From Bdellovibrionales bacterium (GTDB lineage: Bacteria > Bdellovibrionota > Bdellovibrionia > Bdellovibrionales > JAMPXM01): DNA of 8,392 bases. The notes under the pieces were generated by a model. That model was not told the origin of the DNA and made no database searches. It saw nothing but the letters and a program-made list of their open reading frames with translations. Made by a program: the position numbers and the translations under genes. The DNA lies in the NCBI GenBank assembly GCA_005792225.1, contig SXSP01000118.1, positions 1 through 8,392 on the forward strand. Reading direction: 5' to 3'. This document shows positions 6,320 through 8,392 of the stretch, piece by piece. The number at the start of each line of letters is the position of its first letter. The first letter of the stretch is position 1.

Positions 6320-7014
6320 GCCGCGGTCGCCGCGGCTTTCTCGAATTTTTCTGAGAGAAGACCCTCGAGAAATTCCATTGTCTCGTCACTCGTCCAATCG
6401 TTCGCGCCGAAGCCGCTGAAGGCCAAACGACCCTCGCGGTCGATCACGAAATTCGCCGGTAACATTTCGACCTGGAACTGGGATGCGAGTGACTTCGACG
6501 TATCGAAGAAGCTCGGCAGCTGAAAGCTCTGCGCGGACCAAAATTTCTTTGCGAAGTTCTTTCCGTCGTCACCCTCTTCAACATTGACGGGGAGAATGCG
6601 CAGGCCGCGATCGGCGAAGCGTTTTTCAAGCTGGCCGAATGTCGGGAGTTCTTCGAGGCAAGGAGCGCACCAGCTTGCCCAGAAGCTCAATATCACGACA
6701 TTTCCGCGGAAATCGGAGAGTCTCTTCTGCTCGCCGCCGGCGTCTGTTAGAATGAAATCCTGAACGGGCGTGCGTTTGGCAACTTCCTCAGGGTCGGCTT
6801 CGATCGTCCCTTGCGGCGCGGTCGGTGCTTTTTGTAGCAAGCTGGCGACGACCCCGACGCTGGCGAGCGCGATAACGCCAACCAGAAGAGCCGCCTTCGC
6901 GCCTGACGGAAGTTGAAAGCCGCCCAAGTGTTTCTTGGCTTGAGCCGTGGGCTCAATCGGAGACTTTGTTGAAAACCCGGAACCGTCTTTTGGAAATTCA
7001 GAATTGTCGTTCAC
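6301..7014 (-). CDS. Membrane-anchored TlpA-like thiol-disulfide oxidoreductase
   Basis: A 237-residue thioredoxin-fold protein of the TlpA/ResA/DsbE type. A polar N-terminal tail (1-38) is followed by one membrane span (about 41-60), then an envelope-facing thioredoxin domain (about 82-225). The redox motif is W115-C116-A-P-C119 in ILSFWASWCAPCLEELP. DFRGNVVILSFW and the cis-Pro loop EMLPANFVIDREG (Pro186) are characteristic. Such proteins reduce disulfides in the envelope, often for cytochrome c maturation, but nothing here points to a specific partner. The start is GTG at 7014: no in-frame ATG exists upstream before a stop, and no good ribosome-binding site precedes it; TTG at 6927 is a weaker option. 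Its 3' end overlaps the 153-residue protein gene by 19 bp; its 5' end lies 23 bp from, or overlaps, the divergent prepilin-like gene, depending on that gene's start. Confidence 0.9.
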   Translation of the reverse strand: MNDNSEFPKDGSGFSTKSPIEPTAQAKKHLGGFQLPSGAKAALLVGVIALASVGVVASLLQKAPTAPQGTIEADPEEVAKRTPVQDFILTDAGGEQKRLSDFRGNVVILSFWASWCAPCLEELPTFGQLEKRFADRGLRILPVNVEEGDDGKNFAKKFWSAQSFQLPSFFDTSKSLASQFQVEMLPANFVIDREGRLAFSGFGANDWTSDETMEFLEGLLSEKFEKAAATAAHDSQE

Positions 7015-7037
7015 TCGAAAAGAGTAACGGCAAACGA

Positions 7038-7238
7038 GTGCGTGGTCAAAGCGACAGCGGACAAATCGTCATAGAATACGTTCTGCTCTTAGTGATCGCG
7101 GTCTCGATCGCGGCCCTGATTACGCGCACGATGATTGCACAGCGGCCGGGTGAATCAGGTTTCGTCATTACGTTCTGGCAGGAAATCATTAATCAAATCG
7201 GCAGCGACAAATCCGATGATGTCGTGGAGCCGCAGTGA
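7038..7238 (+). CDS. Small Flp/TadE-like prepilin-type single-span protein
   Basis: Starting at GTG 7038 this is a 66-residue protein with a short hydrophilic leader (M-R-G-Q-S-D-S-G8), then QIVIEYVLLLVIAVSIAALI, a single hydrophobic helix with Glu at +5 after the Gly. This G-x4-E pattern is the prepilin peptidase cleavage signature of Flp and TadE-like pseudopilins. The rest (from TRTMIAQRPGESG to the acidic C-terminus DKSDDVVEPQ) is short and polar. It may be a pilin-like envelope subunit or a simple anchored peptide. The start is uncertain: the frame is open upstream, and TTG at 6969 has GGAG 6 nt before it, but that start would overlap the 5' end of the opposing tlpA-like gene by 46 bp and give a 31-residue leader. 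GTG 7038 has no clear ribosome-binding site but gives the usual leader length. No other tad or pil genes are in view. Confidence 0.65.
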   Translation: MRGQSDSGQIVIEYVLLLVIAVSIAALITRTMIAQRPGESGFVITFWQEIINQIGSDKSDDVVEPQ

Positions 7239-7244
7239 TCTCGC

Positions 7245-7260
7245 CTGGCCTTCGGTCTAG
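7245..7260. terminator. UUCG-capped hairpin between convergent genes, weak candidate terminator
   Basis: CTGGCC-TTCG-type sequence at 7245-7260 can fold as a short stem (one mismatch, one G-U) with a C(UUCG)G tetraloop on the plus strand, 6 nt after the prepilin-like stop and 6 nt before the acyltransferase stop on the other strand. It is followed by only three T residues. The 28-bp gap has no better terminator candidate. Confidence 0.3.
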
Positions 7261-7266
7261 TTTGAA

Positions 7267-8064
7267 CTAATCAAAAAATATGGAGCCACGTTTCGCCACT
7301 TCGGCACTGATGGCCGCCTGCATTTGCTCGCGTAAATCTTGAGCGAGCTCGGTGACGAGCTCCTTATCATCCGCGGCCGATGGTTTATATGGAAGGTGGA
7401 TCGGCGGAAGAAAGATGATCTTCCACTTCGCCGGAAGTGGAATGATGTTGAGCGGGAGCGGTAACACGAGGCCACGTAAGTATTTACTGAATTTCAATTG
7501 CGCGAGATTGATGTGCGTTTCCTCGGCACCCAGAACGAGAGTCGGGACGATGGGGCATTGGCGAAGAAGAGCCATGCGAATGAAGCCGCGTTTAAATTCC
7601 TGAAGGTGGTAGCGTTTCGTGGTCGGCTTGAAGTTTCCGTATTCGCCTTCCGGAAAGAGCACGACTAAATTGTTTTTCTTTAGCTGCTTCATTCCGTTCG
7701 TCATCGATGCTTCGATGAAGCCGACCTTCTCGGCCGGAACCGCGGTGGCCTTCGTCAAAAACCAAAAGTGGTGCGCCAGAACGCGCGGAATACGACCCGT
7801 CGCTTTGAAGATCTCGTGGCTCAGGAGAAAGGCATCGAAGCCCGAGTAACCCGAATGATTAGGCGCAATCAGAGCCGGGCCGCGTCGCGGGATGTTTTCG
7901 GTTCCCTCGATCTGCAGGCGAAAGTACTTGCGGGCCACCTCCCCGAGAAAGTGGGGGAGAACGCGGTAAATCACCGTTTCCGATGCTAAGTCACGAAGCC
8001 CGAAGACTTTTTCGGTTGGCTTTTTGCCGCTCTTTCTGAAAAAGTTTTCCATCGTGGGCATCAT
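7267..8064 (-). CDS. PlsC-family lysophospholipid/glycerol-phosphate acyltransferase
   Basis: A 265-residue acyltransferase of the LPLAT/PlsC superfamily, expected at the cytoplasmic face of the membrane. Motif I is P68-N-H70-S-G-Y-S-G-F-D77, a spaced form (H-x6-D) instead of the usual H-x4-D. An acceptor-binding block follows around EKVGFIEASMTNGMKQLKK (112-130), and motif III is L-F-P138-E-G140. A proline-rich block near VPTLVLGAEE (173-182) corresponds to motif IV. The distal LPLPLNIIPLPAKWKIIF stretch (201-218) is hydrophobic and could bind the membrane. Start choice is between ATG at 8064, 8061 and 8052; none has a clear ribosome-binding site and no start lies further upstream before a stop. 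Its start is 12 bp from the divergent glpK-like start. It may acylate lysophosphatidate or another lysolipid; the exact substrate cannot be read from sequence, so no symbol is given. Confidence 0.85.
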   Translation of the reverse strand: MMPTMENFFRKSGKKPTEKVFGLRDLASETVIYRVLPHFLGEVARKYFRLQIEGTENIPRRGPALIAPNHSGYSGFDAFLLSHEIFKATGRIPRVLAHHFWFLTKATAVPAEKVGFIEASMTNGMKQLKKNNLVVLFPEGEYGNFKPTTKRYHLQEFKRGFIRMALLRQCPIVPTLVLGAEETHINLAQLKFSKYLRGLVLPLPLNIIPLPAKWKIIFLPPIHLPYKPSAADDKELVTELAQDLREQMQAAISAEVAKRGSIFFD

Positions 8065-8076
8065 ACGGGAGCGTTC

Positions 8077-8392
8077 ATGGGGATCACAACGACTTTAAAG
8101 AGATCAGAAGCGACGACGGCGAGAGCAACGGAAAAAGCGAGTGAGAAGTTGACGAAGCCGACCAACAAGGGACGCTACATCCTCGCGATCGATCAGGGAA
8201 CAACCGGTACAACCGTGAACTTGGTGCACGTGAAGGGCGAGACAACCGCTCGCGTGAATCAAGAGTTCAAGCAGTACTACCCCCAGCCGGGATGGGTTGA
8301 GCACAAACCCGATGACATTTGGAAGAGCGTCGTTTCGACCATCGAAGCCTGCATGAAAAAAGCGCGCGTTCGCGGGAGCGACATCGCGGCGA
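8077..8392 (+). CDS. glpK: FGGY-family kinase, probably glycerol kinase (N-terminal part; 3' end beyond window)
   Basis: The first 105 codons of a carbohydrate kinase are present. R33-Y-I-L-A-I-D39-Q-G-T-T is the N-terminal phosphate-binding motif of FGGY kinases, and QYYPQPGWVEHKPDDIWKSV (67-86) matches the strongly conserved F-P-Q-x-G-W-V-E-H-D-P block of glycerol kinases, which convert glycerol plus ATP to sn-glycerol-3-phosphate in the cytoplasm. The ATG at 8077 is supported by GGGAG 5 nt upstream, the same arrangement as hutI. This gives a Thr/Ala/Lys-rich extension of about 28 residues ahead of the usual first strand, unusual for the family. DQGTTGTTVNLV departs from the common DQGTTSSRA form, so another FGGY kinase is possible. 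The gene lies 12 bp from the divergent acyltransferase start, so any promoter lies inside that gene. Confidence 0.8.
   Translation, partial: MGITTTLKRSEATTARATEKASEKLTKPTNKGRYILAIDQGTTGTTVNLVHVKGETTARVNQEFKQYYPQPGWVEHKPDDIWKSVVSTIEACMKKARVRGSDIAA

Noticed and set aside
1..8392. tRNA, rRNA, CRISPR array, insertion sequence or phage genes
   Set aside because: No spaced direct repeats, transposase motifs, terminal inverted repeats or RNA gene signatures were seen.

Overview
The window looks like chromosomal DNA of a Gram-negative bacterium, GC-rich by eye, with tightly packed genes and no phage, IS element, tRNA, rRNA or CRISPR array. Several features suggest a Bdellovibrio-like (Bdellovibrionota) lineage: two lipoproteins whose signal peptides end in F-x-N-C rather than a canonical lipobox, an Flp/TadE-like single-span 'IEYVLLL' protein, and a subtilase prodomain of a type I associate with that group. 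This placement is inference; no marker gene here proves it.

Layout. (1) 1-2682, minus strand: a secreted S8 subtilisin-like protease with an intact triad, whose stop codon overlaps by 1 nt the start of a second lipoprotein that runs off the left edge. That second protein looks like a thermolysin/fungalysin-type (M4/M36) metallopeptidase domain whose zinc-binding and catalytic residues are gone. (2) 2683-2835: an intergenic stretch with hairpins and three copies of a CTCA-N3/4-TGAG palindrome. (3) 2836-4233, minus strand: rimB-like retropepsin gene followed after 3 nt by rimK, a pair linked to glutamylation of ribosomal protein S6. (4) 4234-4312: a short divergent promoter region. (5) 4313-5608, plus strand: hutI (imidazolonepropionase), with no other hut gene in view. 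(6) 5609-5857: a leader region with three consecutive hairpins in front of an unrecognised 153-residue protein gene (5858-6319). (7) 6301-7014, minus strand: a membrane-anchored TlpA-like thiol-disulfide oxidoreductase, overlapping the preceding gene tail to tail by 19 bp. (8) 7038-7238, plus strand: a small prepilin-like protein. (9) 7267-8064, minus strand: a PlsC-family acyltransferase. (10) 8077-8392, plus strand: the N-terminal part of an FGGY kinase, most likely glycerol kinase, cut by the right edge.

How the genes may work together. The S8 protease and the inactive-looking metallopeptidase are very likely co-translated and sent to the same envelope compartment. RimB and RimK form a known translation-tuning module. 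GlpK makes glycerol-3-phosphate and the divergent acyltransferase may act on glycerolipid precursors, so these two could share control. HutI is a single catabolic step. The most unusual items are the protease/pseudo-metallopeptidase pair, the structured leader before the 153-residue protein, the palindromes upstream of the protease, and the stand-alone prepilin-like gene.
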